Shown piece by piece: positions 15,827 to 25,718 of a stretch of 64,000 nucleotides of DNA (its first letter is position 1; each line of letters opens with the position of its first letter). The stretch comes from Actinomycetes bacterium (GTDB lineage: Bacteria > Actinomycetota > Acidimicrobiia > Acidimicrobiales > Acidimicrobiaceae). The DNA is taken from contig JAJYNL010000106.1 in the NCBI GenBank assembly GCA_021786375.1, positions 1 to 64,000 of the forward strand. Direction: 5' to 3'. Both the position numbers and the translations under genes were made by a program. The notes beneath the pieces are model-generated. The model saw only the letters and a list, made by a program, of their open reading frames with translations, did not search any database and was not told the DNA's origin.

Positions 15827-18397
15827 TTGTCGCCTAGTGCAAGGGTGAGGCGCTCCGGTGTCTCGGCCGTGCTCGCTGCCGTGATACTTCTTGCCACCTA
15901 TTACCTGGGATTCTTCGGCGCCGGAAAGGTGCCTCCGCTCGGCCAGAGCTTCAACCCCGTGCGCGGGGTGTGGACGATGGCCGGCAACGCGCGCCTTCCG
16001 GGCTCGGCCACCATCAACCTGCCCGGCCTGGACGGGATCGTGACGGTCAGCTTCGATTCGCGAGGCATTCCCTCTATTAACGCCACCACCGAGCACGACC
16101 TCTTCGAGGCCGAAGGCTACCTGCAGGCGCACTTCCGCCTCTTCCAGATGGATGTCGAGCGCAGGGAGGCGGAGGGTCTCCTATCCCAGGTCCTCGGCCC
16201 GGCGGCACTCTCAACCGACGAGCTCGAGCTCACGCTGGGTCTGAAACGCACGGCAGCGGCCGAATGGGCCAGGATCGGCGCGGGATCGGCGCTAGGGCGC
16301 AACCTGCTGGCATTCAGCCAGGGCGTCAACGACCAGATCCGCAGTTTCGAATCGGCCGGGAATCTTCCCGTGCAGTTCAAGCTGCTCAAGTACCGGCCCG
16401 CTCCCTGGAGCCCCCTCGACACCCTCTCGATCCAGGGCGAGATGACCCAGCTGCTCGACTTCACCACCACTCCAATCGACTACTCGCTGGCCGTCGGCTC
16501 CCTCGGTTACTCGACGGCAATGAAGCTGTTTCCGATCATCCCCGCCAACCAGCAAGCGCCTTATGACCCGGGACCCTACGCCAGGGCCAAGCTGGCGCCC
16601 ATAACCCGGTCGATACCAGGAAGCGCTCCCTTGAGGACCTCGGGTCATGCGGCTTCAGCAAGTGCGCACTCGCCGGGCAGTTGGACTCCGCCGGCCACGG
16701 TTGGATCGATCCAGCAGGCCGATGCCTCCATAATCCGCCTGGCCTCGGCCGCGCCCGCGAATCTGACCCGCCGTGGTGGGGACTCAAACAACTGGGCCGT
16801 GGACTCCACTCGCACGGTGTACGGGAAGGCGATACTGGCCGGCGACCCTCACTTGGGTGAGACCCTGCCCTCTATCTGGTACCAGCTCACGGCCTCCTCG
16901 CCCCAGCTCTACTTCTCGGGCTTCTCCATTCCGGGATTGCCCGGCATACTCATCGGTCACAACCATTCGATCGCCTGGAGCCTCACGGACACCCAGAACC
17001 AGGCGGCCTTCTACTACCAGGAAAAGACCTCTTCGTCTCGCCCAGGCGAGTACTTCTACAAGGGGACCTGGCGCCGCTTCGACTCGGTTAACTACTCGAT
17101 TCCGGTCCGCGACCAGGGAGCACACGCCTACCAGGTACTGATCAGCGCCCAAGGGCCGCTGTTGACCCAATCAGGCAAGACGGTGGCCATGTACTGGACA
17201 GGCGCGATTCCCTCGGACGATCTCGAGGCGATGATGAACGTGATGCACGCTTCCAACTTCGCACAGTTCAAGCGTGCGCTCTCCGTATGGCTCGCGCCGA
17301 CACAGAACTTCGCCTACGCCGACGTGGCCGGAAACATCGGGATTATCGCACCCGGCATCTACCCCCAGTTCCCCAAAGGGGCCAAGCCCTGGACCATCAT
17401 GAGCGGGACCGGAGCCGACGAACCCATTGGCACGATCCCGGCCTCCGCGGTGCCCCAGGCCTACGACCCCCCGACGCACTACGTCTTCTCCGCCAACCAG
17501 CGGGAGGTCGCGGCCAATTACCCGTATTACATCGGCACCTCGGCGAACTTCTTCGACTACGGGTACCGGGCCAGGACCATATCCACCTACCTCGCTACCC
17601 ATCCCAAAGTGACCGTGGCCCAGATGGCGGCCCTCCAACAGAGCAACGTGGACCTGCTCGCCACCGAGATCGTGCCCCTGGTCCTCTCCGCCACCCGTGG
17701 CAGCAGCGTGTCCGGCACCCTCGCGGCCGAGTCCGCCTCGGCCATCGCCGCCCTGCAGGGATGGAACTACGACATGAGCACAAACTCGGCTGCGGCGGGC
17801 ATCTGGTGGACGTTCCTCGAGAACTACCTGCAGGACACCTTCGGACCACTCTGGAAGGCGCACAAGGTTCCCACCGGGCTGGATGCGGCACTCAAGATAG
17901 GAACCGGTAACGTCCCCCTGGTCGAGGACATCGAGGCGGCCTCGCTCTCGTCCACCGGAGGCGGGATCTTTTCCACCTCCCTCACCCAGGGTCGGTCCCG
18001 AGATTCGATCATCCGAGAGGCGTTCGGGCAGACCCTCGCCCAGCTGTCCAAGCGTTTCGGCCCCAAGGTCTCGAGCTGGACATGGGGAAGGATGCACAAG
18101 CGCCAATACGTCTCGCTCACCTTCGTGAACGCACTTGGCTACGGGCCGTTCCCCGGCGCGGGCGACCGTTGGACCGTGGACGCCGCCGACGGAGGCATGA
18201 CCAGCACCGCGGGTCCGAGCGAGCGCTTCATTGCAGAACTCGGCTCAAGCTATATCGGGATCTACCCGGGCGGCCAGAGCGAGAACCCGATATCACCGTG
18301 GTACGAGGACCAGATACCCGCCTGGCTGGCGGGCCGCTATTACTCCATGGCAACGCCCAAGGCATCCTCGGCAACGGCAGTCTGGACGCTCAGATGA
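15827..18397 (+). CDS. Penicillin acylase family Ntn hydrolase, secreted or membrane-anchored
   Basis: A self-cleaving N-terminal-nucleophile hydrolase of the penicillin/AHL acylase family, which hydrolyses amide bonds of acyl-amino compounds. A hydrophobic segment at residues 13-30 (VSAVLAAVILLATYYLGF) is a signal or anchor. The alpha chain contains FDSRGIPSINA and DLFEAEGYLQAHFRLFQMD. The predicted new N-terminal nucleophile is Ser320 in GGDSNNWAV, followed by AGDPHLGETLPSIWYQ and the GLPGILIGHNHSIAWSLT region. Length (856 aa) fits the unprocessed precursor. The start is TTG with a GGGAGG ribosome site. The substrate is unknown; quorum-signal degradation is only a family possibility. Confidence 0.87.
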   Translation: MSPSARVRRSGVSAVLAAVILLATYYLGFFGAGKVPPLGQSFNPVRGVWTMAGNARLPGSATINLPGLDGIVTVSFDSRGIPSINATTEHDLFEAEGYLQAHFRLFQMDVERREAEGLLSQVLGPAALSTDELELTLGLKRTAAAEWARIGAGSALGRNLLAFSQGVNDQIRSFESAGNLPVQFKLLKYRPAPWSPLDTLSIQGEMTQLLDFTTTPIDYSLAVGSLGYSTAMKLFPIIPANQQAPYDPGPYARAKLAPITRSIPGSAPLRTSGHAASASAHSPGSWTPPATVGSIQQADASIIRLASAAPANLTRRGGDSNNWAVDSTRTVYGKAILAGDPHLGETLPSIWYQLTASSPQLYFSGFSIPGLPGILIGHNHSIAWSLTDTQNQAAFYYQEKTSSSRPGEYFYKGTWRRFDSVNYSIPVRDQGAHAYQVLISAQGPLLTQSGKTVAMYWTGAIPSDDLEAMMNVMHASNFAQFKRALSVWLAPTQNFAYADVAGNIGIIAPGIYPQFPKGAKPWTIMSGTGADEPIGTIPASAVPQAYDPPTHYVFSANQREVAANYPYYIGTSANFFDYGYRARTISTYLATHPKVTVAQMAALQQSNVDLLATEIVPLVLSATRGSSVSGTLAAESASAIAALQGWNYDMSTNSAAAGIWWTFLENYLQDTFGPLWKAHKVPTGLDAALKIGTGNVPLVEDIEAASLSSTGGGIFSTSLTQGRSRDSIIREAFGQTLAQLSKRFGPKVSSWTWGRMHKRQYVSLTFVNALGYGPFPGAGDRWTVDAADGGMTSTAGPSERFIAELGSSYIGIYPGGQSENPISPWYEDQIPAWLAGRYYSMATPKASSATAVWTLR

Positions 18398-18876
18398 GCC
18401 GCGCCACCCACGCTTCCAAGCCCCGCTTCTCCTTCGCCGGCAACCGAGCCGGACACGCCTTTGCCGCATTGTGCCTCGTGGTCTCAGTGGTGCTGGCGTT
18501 CATCGGCTGGTGGCCCCTGCTACCTGCGCTCGGCGCCGTGGTGGGAGCCTTCGCCATACGCGGCTCCTACAGCCGCCTTGCCGTCGCGTTTCCCGCGGGC
18601 TGGCTCTTGCTCCTGGTGGGAGAGGCGGCCACCGGCCGCCACATCCTCGCCGCTTCCACCGCCATTGCGGAGCTGGCCGGCCTCGGCTCCGGCCCGTATG
18701 CACCGATCGTGATCACCGCGCTGGTTGCCTGGCTGCTTCCGAGCGTGGGCTATTACTTCGGCAGGTCGATGCGTGGACTTGGGATGGCATTGCTCGACGC
18801 CGGCTCGCGCCCCACCAGGGCGCCACAAGACCCACGGGCGATGACCGGCGTGGAATCAACGGAGCCTGCGCCTTAG
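18394..18876 (+). CDS. Small membrane protein coupled to the acylase gene
   Basis: An unrecognised protein of 160 aa with about four membrane segments, e.g. AFAALCLVVSVVLAFIGWW, LLPALGAVVGAFAI, LAVAFPAGWLLLLVGEA and PIVITALVAWLLPSVGYYFG. Its ATG overlaps the acylase stop (ATGA), so translation is coupled and a joint role in the envelope is likely. The last 21 nt overlap the 3' end of the convergent P-type ATPase gene. No conserved family motif was recognised. Confidence 0.7.
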   Translation: MSRATHASKPRFSFAGNRAGHAFAALCLVVSVVLAFIGWWPLLPALGAVVGAFAIRGSYSRLAVAFPAGWLLLLVGEAATGRHILAASTAIAELAGLGSGPYAPIVITALVAWLLPSVGYYFGRSMRGLGMALLDAGSRPTRAPQDPRAMTGVESTEPAP

Positions 18877-21660
18877 CCACTTGCGCGCCTCGTCCGCCAG
18901 GAGAAGGGCGAAGCCCAGAGCCGCAAGCACCGCCCAATCCGCCGCGCTGAGCGACGCGGTGCCGAACACGCGCTGGGCGGCCAGCAGGTAGCTAATGGTG
19001 GCGATCATCGCGAGGGCGACCAGCTGGGCGCCCAGGAGGGGGCGGTTGGAAAAGACGCCGAGGGAGAGGAGACTCTCGCGCTCGGTGCGGACGCACATCG
19101 CCGCGAACAGCTGCCCGAAGACGATCGCCGCCTGGGTGAGGGTTATGGCCTGGCGATAGGCGAGCGTGTGGGGCCCGATTTCTGCCCAGGGAAGCCCGCT
19201 CGCATGCACGCGCCAGAAGAAGACCAGGACGGCCGCGACCGCCTCCAGACCGCCAAAAAAGACGATCCTGCGCACCAGGGCCCAGGAGAAGAGCGACTCC
19301 GAAGGCGGCCGCGGCGGCCGCGACATGGTGCCGGGCTCCGCGGGCTCCCAGCCGAGCGCCAGCGCGGGCAGCACGTCCGAGCCAAGGTCCACCGCCAGGA
19401 CCTGCAAGGCCGTAATAGGAACCAGAGGAAAGCCCACCAGGGCGCCGACGACGATGGGAACCAGCTCGGCGACGTTGCTCGTGAAGACATAGACGACGAA
19501 GCGCCGGATGTTCTCGTAGACCGCTCTGCCCTGCTCCACCGCCGCGGCGATCGAGGAGAACGAGTCGTCCAGGAGCACCATCTCCGCCGCCGCCCTGGCC
19601 ACGTCGGTTCCTCCCCTGCCCATGGCCACTCCCACGCTGGCCCGCTTCAAAGCCGGCGCGTCGTTCGCACCGTCGCCGGTTACCGCCACCACCTCGCCCA
19701 TCGCCTCCAATTCGGTGACGATCCGCAGCTTGTGCTGGGGGCGAACCCGCGCAAAGACGGGCCGTCCCGGCGCGGCCAGCAGGTTGCGCAGCTCCTCGTC
19801 GGAGAGAGTATCCAGCTCGTCGCCGGTCACCACCCGCTCGTCGTCACCTTGGGCAATGCCCACCTGCCTGGCGACTGCCAACGCCGTCAACGCGTGGTCG
19901 CCGGTCACCATCAAGACGCGGATTCCGGCTCCCTGGCAGGCCCGGACGGAGGACTCGGCATCGTCCCTCGGGGGATCGGCCATAGCCACCAAGCCGAGCA
20001 GTGTCATGGAACGCTCCGCCTCCGCGCGGTCCGGCGGCTTGGGCAGCAGGCGCTCGGCGACAGCAAGCACCCTGAGTGCCTGGGAAGCCAACTCACGGGT
20101 CGCGGCGAGATATAGCTCCCGGCCGTCCTGATTCAAAGGCGCATCCGCGCCATCGCCCAGCCGGACGGCGGTGCAGTTCGAGAGGACCGCCTCGGACGAG
20201 CCCTTCACATAGGAGACGAAGCCGCCTCGCTCGGCGCGCACGACGGACATCAGCATCGAAGAGGGGTCGAAAGGAAATGTCGCCACCTGGGGCGCCTCGG
20301 CCTCCATCGCCTCCATGGCCAGACCCGCCTTGGCCGCCGCGATCAGGATCGCCCCTTCCGTGGGGTCTCCGACCACACTCCAGCGCTCGGGCAAGCTGGA
20401 GGGGCCGAGGCGGGCGCTGCTGGCCAAAGACGCTGCGCGCAGAACTCCGGCGGGCGCCACACCTCCTTCGACCGAGCCCGCCCGTCCGAAGCCGGCGCCG
20501 CTCACCGCATAAGTTTTGCCACCGGTGAAGACTCCCACGACGGTCATCTCCGCAGTCGTGAGCGTTCCGGTCTTGTCGGTGCAGATCACGGTGGTTGAGC
20601 CGAGTGACTGCACGGCGGGAAGGCGTTTGATGAGCGCCATCTTCCGCGCCATGCGGCGCACGGCGAGCGCCAGGGAGACCGAGAGAGTGGCCGGCATTCC
20701 CTCCGGCACCAGAGCGACCATCACGCCCAGGGCGAAGACGAACGAGAGGGCGGCGTCGTGCCCGGTCGCGGTGCGGAACAGGTAGAGCAGGATCCCCGCC
20801 GCAATCGCCACCACGGCCACCCTTCGGGCCATCTTGTCGACTTGGCGCTGAAGAGGGCTCGCCTCGGGCTCGACCCTGGCCGCAAGGGAGAAGATCCGGC
20901 CGAACTCGGTGGCGAACCCGGTCGCGTAGACCACCGCCTTTGCGCTTCCGGCGACGATCGAGGTGCCCATGAAGAGCAGGTCCTCGGCATCCAGGGGGCT
21001 CGGGCGGTCAGAGGGCGAGGCGGAGCGCGGCAGCGGGGCGCTTTCCCCGGTAAGCGCCGACATCTCCGCCTGCAGCGCGGACGCCTCGACCACTCGGCAA
21101 TCCGCCGGAACATAGTCCCCCGCCTCCAGGGAAACCACATCCCCGGGCACGATCTCCTCGGCGGCGATCTCGCGAAGCTGCCCGGCTCGCACCACACGGG
21201 CACGCACGGGCACCAGGCCCTGCAGGGCGGCGGCGGTGCGCTCGGCCGCATGCTCCTGTGCGAAGCCTATGGCCGCGTTGATGACCACCACGGCCAGGAT
21301 CCCCACCCCGAGGTCGAAGTTGCCGGGATCGCGGGGAACCGAAAGCCACCATATCGCAAAGGCCAGCGCCGCCCCCACCACCAGCATCACGGCGAACATG
21401 TTGCCGAGCTGGCGCAGAAACTCCCGCCAGATGGGCTCGGAAGCGGGAGCGGGAAGGCGGTTGTACCCGAAGCGATCGAGGCGCCCGGCGGCCTCGGCCT
21501 GGTCGAGCCCCTCAGTGCGGGAGCCGAGCCCCTCGAGGACGGCTTGCACGCTTGCGCCCTGGATCTCCTTCACATCAGCCATTGCCAAGCCGCGCATCGG
21601 GCCAGTGGCAACCGCCTCACCCGGCCCGAGGGTTCCCGGGCGGATCAGCTTGCCGGCCAT
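18856..21660 (-). CDS. P-type cation-transporting ATPase (P2-like)
   Basis: Membrane pump driven by ATP through an aspartyl-phosphate. The phosphorylation site ICTDKTGTLT lies at about residue 362 and the actuator loop ends in SALTGESAPLPRS. VALVPEGMPATLSVSLALAVRRM is the M4 ion-binding segment. MLMSVVRAERGGFVSYVKGSSE and VTGDGANDAPALKRASVGVAMG are the nucleotide-binding and hinge motifs. The C-terminal half adds the six segments typical of P2 (Ca2+, Na+/K+-like) pumps, and no metal-binding CXXC domain is present at the N-terminus. The ion cannot be read from the sequence. The start is uncertain: 21660 and an ATG about 26 codons later are both possible, and neither has a strong ribosome site. 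Confidence 0.92.
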   Translation of the reverse strand: MAGKLIRPGTLGPGEAVATGPMRGLAMADVKEIQGASVQAVLEGLGSRTEGLDQAEAAGRLDRFGYNRLPAPASEPIWREFLRQLGNMFAVMLVVGAALAFAIWWLSVPRDPGNFDLGVGILAVVVINAAIGFAQEHAAERTAAALQGLVPVRARVVRAGQLREIAAEEIVPGDVVSLEAGDYVPADCRVVEASALQAEMSALTGESAPLPRSASPSDRPSPLDAEDLLFMGTSIVAGSAKAVVYATGFATEFGRIFSLAARVEPEASPLQRQVDKMARRVAVVAIAAGILLYLFRTATGHDAALSFVFALGVMVALVPEGMPATLSVSLALAVRRMARKMALIKRLPAVQSLGSTTVICTDKTGTLTTAEMTVVGVFTGGKTYAVSGAGFGRAGSVEGGVAPAGVLRAASLASSARLGPSSLPERWSVVGDPTEGAILIAAAKAGLAMEAMEAEAPQVATFPFDPSSMLMSVVRAERGGFVSYVKGSSEAVLSNCTAVRLGDGADAPLNQDGRELYLAATRELASQALRVLAVAERLLPKPPDRAEAERSMTLLGLVAMADPPRDDAESSVRACQGAGIRVLMVTGDHALTALAVARQVGIAQGDDERVVTGDELDTLSDEELRNLLAAPGRPVFARVRPQHKLRIVTELEAMGEVVAVTGDGANDAPALKRASVGVAMGRGGTDVARAAAEMVLLDDSFSSIAAAVEQGRAVYENIRRFVVYVFTSNVAELVPIVVGALVGFPLVPITALQVLAVDLGSDVLPALALGWEPAEPGTMSRPPRPPSESLFSWALVRRIVFFGGLEAVAAVLVFFWRVHASGLPWAEIGPHTLAYRQAITLTQAAIVFGQLFAAMCVRTERESLLSLGVFSNRPLLGAQLVALAMIATISYLLAAQRVFGTASLSAADWAVLAALGFALLLADEARKWLRRRLR

Positions 21661-21723
21661 GCCCACATGGTAATCCAGGCGCCGCGCGGACGCCCAAGAG
21701 CCCAAAGGCCAATGGCAGGGTGC

Positions 21724-22767
21724 CTAAGGGCGCAGCCCGCGCCGCTCGAGAAGCATGGCGTCCCCGAAGGAGAAGAAGCGATATCGCTCAGCCATGCCGT
21801 GCTCGTAGATCTCCCGCCAGCGCTCTCCGACGAAGGCATCGACCAGCAGGAGAAGTGAGGATCGCGGGATGTGAAAGTTGGTCATGAGCCGGTCGACCAC
21901 CTTGAAGGGGTAGTCGCCGTGGATGTAGAGCGAGGAGCGCCCGGAGAGCTCGCCTGTGGCGGCCACCGTCTCCAAGGTTCGCACAACCGTGGTTCCCACG
22001 GCCAGGACGCGGCTCGCGGCACTGATGGCGCGCCAGGCCTCCTCCTCCACCCGATAGCTCTCGGTGTGGATGCTGTGCCCTTCGATGGTGGTCGACTTCA
22101 CGGGCAGGAAGGTGTCGAGCCCCACCGAAAGCTCGACCCGCACCACCTCCGCCCCGGCGGCGCGGATTCCCGCCAGCACCGCATCGTCCAGGTGAAGCCC
22201 GGCGGTCGGTGCCGCGGCCGAGGATGGCCTGGACGCGAAGACGGTCTGATACCTCTCGGGATCGGCCAGAGGCTCCTTGATGTAGGGAGGGAGCGGAGTA
22301 TCGCCGAGGCGCTCGATCGCGCCTGCGTCGGAAAGCTCCACCGTCAATTTCACCGGCGAGTCACCCGAGCGCTCCTGGCGTTCGACAACTCGCAGGATCT
22401 CGCCTCCGGATGTGTCGAAAAAGCGGCCTCCCGGTGCCACCTTCCTGCTGGGATTACACAGAACGAGCCATACACCCGCCGAGCGCTCCTCCAGGAAGAG
22501 GAACTCAACCCGTCCGCCGCTCTCCCGGTGCAGTGCCACCCGGGCGGGCAACACCCTGGTGTCGTTCACCACCACGACCTCTCCCGGCTTCACCAGCGAA
22601 GGAAGATCGTAGACGTGGCGATCGGCCAGGTCCGGGCCTGTTGCGTCCAGGAACCGTGCCGAGGAGCGGGGCTCGACGGGGTGCTGAGCGACAAGGGCCG
22701 GGTCCAGTTCGTATTCGAAGGCGGCTAGCTCGTCGACGGCGTCACCGGGGGCGGGTCGGTCAGTCAT
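21724..22767 (-). CDS. queA: S-adenosylmethionine:tRNA ribosyltransferase-isomerase
   Basis: QueA transfers and isomerises the ribosyl part of SAM onto preQ1-34 of tRNA, giving epoxyqueuosine. Family features are FEYELDPALVAQHPVEPRSSAR near the start, VVVNDTRVLPARV, TAGLHLDD, VGLDTFLPVKS..I.GH.IHTESY and the C-terminal NFHIPRSSLLLLVDAFVG. The ATG at 22765-22767 gives 347 aa, the normal length; the frame is open 49 codons further upstream without homology. It stands apart from tgt and queCF by several kb. Confidence 0.94.
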   Translation of the reverse strand: MTDRPAPGDAVDELAAFEYELDPALVAQHPVEPRSSARFLDATGPDLADRHVYDLPSLVKPGEVVVVNDTRVLPARVALHRESGGRVEFLFLEERSAGVWLVLCNPSRKVAPGGRFFDTSGGEILRVVERQERSGDSPVKLTVELSDAGAIERLGDTPLPPYIKEPLADPERYQTVFASRPSSAAAPTAGLHLDDAVLAGIRAAGAEVVRVELSVGLDTFLPVKSTTIEGHSIHTESYRVEEEAWRAISAASRVLAVGTTVVRTLETVAATGELSGRSSLYIHGDYPFKVVDRLMTNFHIPRSSLLLLVDAFVGERWREIYEHGMAERYRFFSFGDAMLLERRGLRP

Positions 22768-22813
22768 CTCAAAGAGAGATTCTAGGCCCGCCCACCCCGA
22801 CGACCCCCTGGAC

Positions 22814-24304
22814 TCAGGTTTGCGGGAATCCGAAGTCGACCCCAGGCATGCGCTCGTTGGCCCAGCGCTGGGTGACGACCTTGCCCCGCGTGTAGAACTT
22901 GACACCCTCCTCACCGTGGATGTGGGTGTCGCCGAAGAGCGAGTCCTTGTTCCCGCCGAAGGAGTAGTAGGCGACCGGAACGGGGATGGGCACGTTTATG
23001 CCCACCATGCCCGCCGTGATCTCGTCCTGGAAGCGGTGAGCCGCAGAGCCCGAGCGGGTGAAGATGGCGGCGCCGTTGGCATAGGGGTTCGAGTTCACCA
23101 GGTTGATGGCCTCGTCGGAATCCTTGGCGCGCACCACGGAGAGAACCGGGCCGAAGATCTCCTGCTTGTAGAGCTCCATGTCGGGAGTGACGCGGTCCAC
23201 CAGGCTCGGGCCGAGGTAGAACCCGTTGCCCTTAGCAGCCTCATGGTCGCGCCCGTCCACCAGCACCTCGGCGCCTTCACCCGCGGCGTTGGCCACGAAG
23301 CCGGCCACGCGGTCGCGATGCTCGCGGGTAACCAGCGGACCCATGTCCGTTCCGTCATCCAGGCCATATCCGACCCGCAGGTCGGCCAGACGGGCGGTTA
23401 TCCGCTCGAGCAGCGGTTCGGCGCTTTCGCCCACAGGAACCAGCACGGAGATCGCCATGCAACGCTCTCCCGCCGAGCCATAGCCCGCGGAGACGGCCGC
23501 ATCGGCAGCCGCATCCAGATCGGCATCGGGAAGGACGATCATGTGATTCTTGGCGCCACCCAGCGCCTGTACCCTCTTGCCCTGCTCGGCGGCCCGGCGA
23601 TAGATATAGGAGGCGATGGGGGTGGAGCCGACGAAGCTCACGGCCCGGATCCCGGGGTGGTCGAGGATTGCCTCGACCACTTCACGATCGCCCTGCACCA
23701 CGTTGAAGACGCCTTCAGGCAGTCCGGCCTCGCTGAAAAGCTCTGCCAGCAGCAGAGAGGCACTGGGATCCTTCTCGGACGGCTTGAGGATGAAGCAGTT
23801 GCCGACCGCGATCGCCACCGGGAACATCCACATCGGAACCATAGCCGGGAAGTTGAAAGGTGTGATTCCCGCAACGACTCCCAGCGGTTGGCGGATCGAG
23901 TAAGTGTCCACCCCGCGGGAAACCGAGGCGGAGTACTGGCTCTTTTGCACCTGGGGGATACCACAGGCGAACTCGACCACCTCGAGCCCGCGACGAGCCT
24001 CGCCCGCCGCGTCGGCCACCGTCTTGCCGTGCTCCTCCGAGATGGCCTTTGCGATCTTGCCGATATTGCGCTCGAGCAGCTCGCGATAGGCGAACATAAC
24101 CCTGGCGCGCTGGCTGAGCGGTGCTCTGCCCCAGCTCTGGAAGGCCTCGGTGGCCACCTTTACAGCGCTGTCGAGCAGTTCGGCGTCGCCGAGATACACC
24201 TCGCCGGCCACCTCGCCCAGGCCGGGATCATAAACCGGGAGCTTGCGAGCGCCCTCGGGCACCACCATCTTTCCACCGATGTAGTGACCTATCCGCTTGG
24301 TCAT
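22814..24304 (-). CDS. mmsA: Methylmalonate-semialdehyde dehydrogenase (CoA-acylating)
   Basis: Converts (methyl)malonate semialdehyde, CoA and NAD+ to propionyl- or acetyl-CoA with CO2 release, in valine, beta-alanine or pyrimidine breakdown. The MMSDH type of aldehyde dehydrogenase is shown by GITPFNFPAMVPMWMFP, ALGGAKNHMIVLPDAD, the catalytic Cys282 in GSAGERCMAISV and FYTRGKVVTQRW near the C-terminus. Length is 496 aa. GAGGAGG precedes the ATG. It lies 41 nt after the aminotransferase stop, in the same operon. Confidence 0.93.
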   Translation of the reverse strand: MTKRIGHYIGGKMVVPEGARKLPVYDPGLGEVAGEVYLGDAELLDSAVKVATEAFQSWGRAPLSQRARVMFAYRELLERNIGKIAKAISEEHGKTVADAAGEARRGLEVVEFACGIPQVQKSQYSASVSRGVDTYSIRQPLGVVAGITPFNFPAMVPMWMFPVAIAVGNCFILKPSEKDPSASLLLAELFSEAGLPEGVFNVVQGDREVVEAILDHPGIRAVSFVGSTPIASYIYRRAAEQGKRVQALGGAKNHMIVLPDADLDAAADAAVSAGYGSAGERCMAISVLVPVGESAEPLLERITARLADLRVGYGLDDGTDMGPLVTREHRDRVAGFVANAAGEGAEVLVDGRDHEAAKGNGFYLGPSLVDRVTPDMELYKQEIFGPVLSVVRAKDSDEAINLVNSNPYANGAAIFTRSGSAAHRFQDEITAGMVGINVPIPVPVAYYSFGGNKDSLFGDTHIHGEEGVKFYTRGKVVTQRWANERMPGVDFGFPQT

Positions 24305-24345
24305 GACCGTCCTCCTCTGACTTCCATGTTGGCCGAATCCGGCGG

Positions 24346-25638
24346 CTAAAGACCGGCTGCCGCCGTGAGAGATTCCACGAGGGCGTCCACGCCCCTGTCC
24401 ACCTCAGCCAGGCTGACGGAGAGCGGTGGGGCAATGCGCAGAACGTTGCCGGCAATGCCTCCCTTGCCAACCAGAAGTCCGCGGGCTTTGGCCTCCTCCT
24501 GGGCCTTTGTGGCCAGCTCTGGAGCGGGCTGCACCGTGCCGTGGTGGGTCAGCTCGACTCCGATCATCAGCCCCTTGCCTCGCACCTCGCCTACAACGGG
24601 GTTGGCGGCGCACTCCGAGCGCAGCCTGTCGATCATGTGGGTGCCTACCTTGAGAGCGTTCTGCTGCAGGTCGTGATCGAGCAGGTACTCGAGGTTGGCC
24701 AGCGCCGCGCGGGACGCAAGCGGCGTGCCGCCGAAGGTGGAAATCGATGTTCCGGGCATGGCGTCGATGATGTCGCCACGGCCGACCACGCCGGCCATGG
24801 CCATTCCATTGCCAATGCCCTTGGCGAAGGTAATGAGGTCGGGCGTGATTCCATGGGCCTGGTAACCCCAGAAGTTCTCGCCGGTCCGGCCCCATCCGGT
24901 CTGCACCTCGTCGGAGATGTAGAGAATCCCATGGCGGTCGAGAACTTCCTTGATGGCACCGAAGTAGCCGTCCGGGGGAAGTGCGAAGCCGCCCACGCCC
25001 TGGACGGGCTCGGCGATGAGCGCCGCGACCTGGCCGGAGACGGCGGTGCCGAGGAGATCCTCGAGGTCGGCTACCCCGCGCTCGATGTACTCGGCGTCGG
25101 ACAAGCCGGCCAGGTTGCCCCTGATGCGCGAGCCGCCCAGGATGTAAAAGACCTGGAAGGGTGAGAGGTTGGTGGCGGCGTAGCCGGGGTTGGCGGTAAC
25201 CGCGAGCGCGGAGAAGGAGCGCCCGTGATAGGAGTTGCGCACAGCCAGGATCTGGTTGGACCGGCGATAGGCGGTGGAGAAGAGCAAGGCCGCGTCGTTG
25301 GCCTCCGTCCCGGAGGTGGTGAAGAAGACCTTGGCATTGGGAATACCCGAGAGAGCGGAGATCCGCTCGGCCAGGGCGACCATCGGCTCGATGAGATAGA
25401 GCGTGGAGGAGTGGATCATCTTGCCCGCCTGATCCCGAATCGCATCGACCACCTCGGGGACGGCGTAGCCGGTCATGGTGGTGAGAATTCCCCCGAAGAA
25501 GTCCAGGTACCGCACCCCGTCCTGGTCGGTTACGTAACAGCCCTCGCCCGAGACCAGCTCGATGGGCTCTGAGTAATAAAGGCCGAGCCAGTTCGGCATG
25601 ACGGCCTTGTGACGGCGATGCAGCTCATGGTGAGACAT
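24346..25638 (-). CDS. Class III PLP-dependent aminotransferase, probably for beta-alanine or 3-aminoisobutyrate
   Basis: An AGXT2/omega-type aminotransferase. Features are FFTTSGTEANDAALL, RNSYHGRSFSALAVT, the Asp of LYISDEVQTGWGRTGE that contacts the PLP ring nitrogen, and the PLP lysine in ITFAKGIGNGMAMAG. The ATG at 25636-25638 follows GGGGG and gives 430 aa. Because it is cotranscribed with mmsA, its product is probably malonate or methylmalonate semialdehyde. GABA or alanine-glyoxylate activity cannot be excluded. It is transcribed divergently from the MocR regulator. Confidence 0.88.
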   Translation of the reverse strand: MSHHELHRRHKAVMPNWLGLYYSEPIELVSGEGCYVTDQDGVRYLDFFGGILTTMTGYAVPEVVDAIRDQAGKMIHSSTLYLIEPMVALAERISALSGIPNAKVFFTTSGTEANDAALLFSTAYRRSNQILAVRNSYHGRSFSALAVTANPGYAATNLSPFQVFYILGGSRIRGNLAGLSDAEYIERGVADLEDLLGTAVSGQVAALIAEPVQGVGGFALPPDGYFGAIKEVLDRHGILYISDEVQTGWGRTGENFWGYQAHGITPDLITFAKGIGNGMAMAGVVGRGDIIDAMPGTSISTFGGTPLASRAALANLEYLLDHDLQQNALKVGTHMIDRLRSECAANPVVGEVRGKGLMIGVELTHHGTVQPAPELATKAQEEAKARGLLVGKGGIAGNVLRIAPPLSVSLAEVDRGVDALVESLTAAAGL

Positions 25639-25718
25639 GTTTCCCCCGTTTTGGTCGAACGGCAATGTCCCCAAGATAGCGCACAAGAGCCCACTATTGT
25701 TCAGTGCTTTATGGTATT

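Noticed and set aside
18856-18876. Frameshift suspected because two genes overlap by 21 nt
   Set aside because: The genes are convergent and both C-termini look natural; simple 3' overlap.
22820-24349. 509-codon open frame on the plus strand opposite mmsA
   Set aside because: Mirrors the codon usage of mmsA, whose conserved motifs run the length of the other strand; no homology seen.
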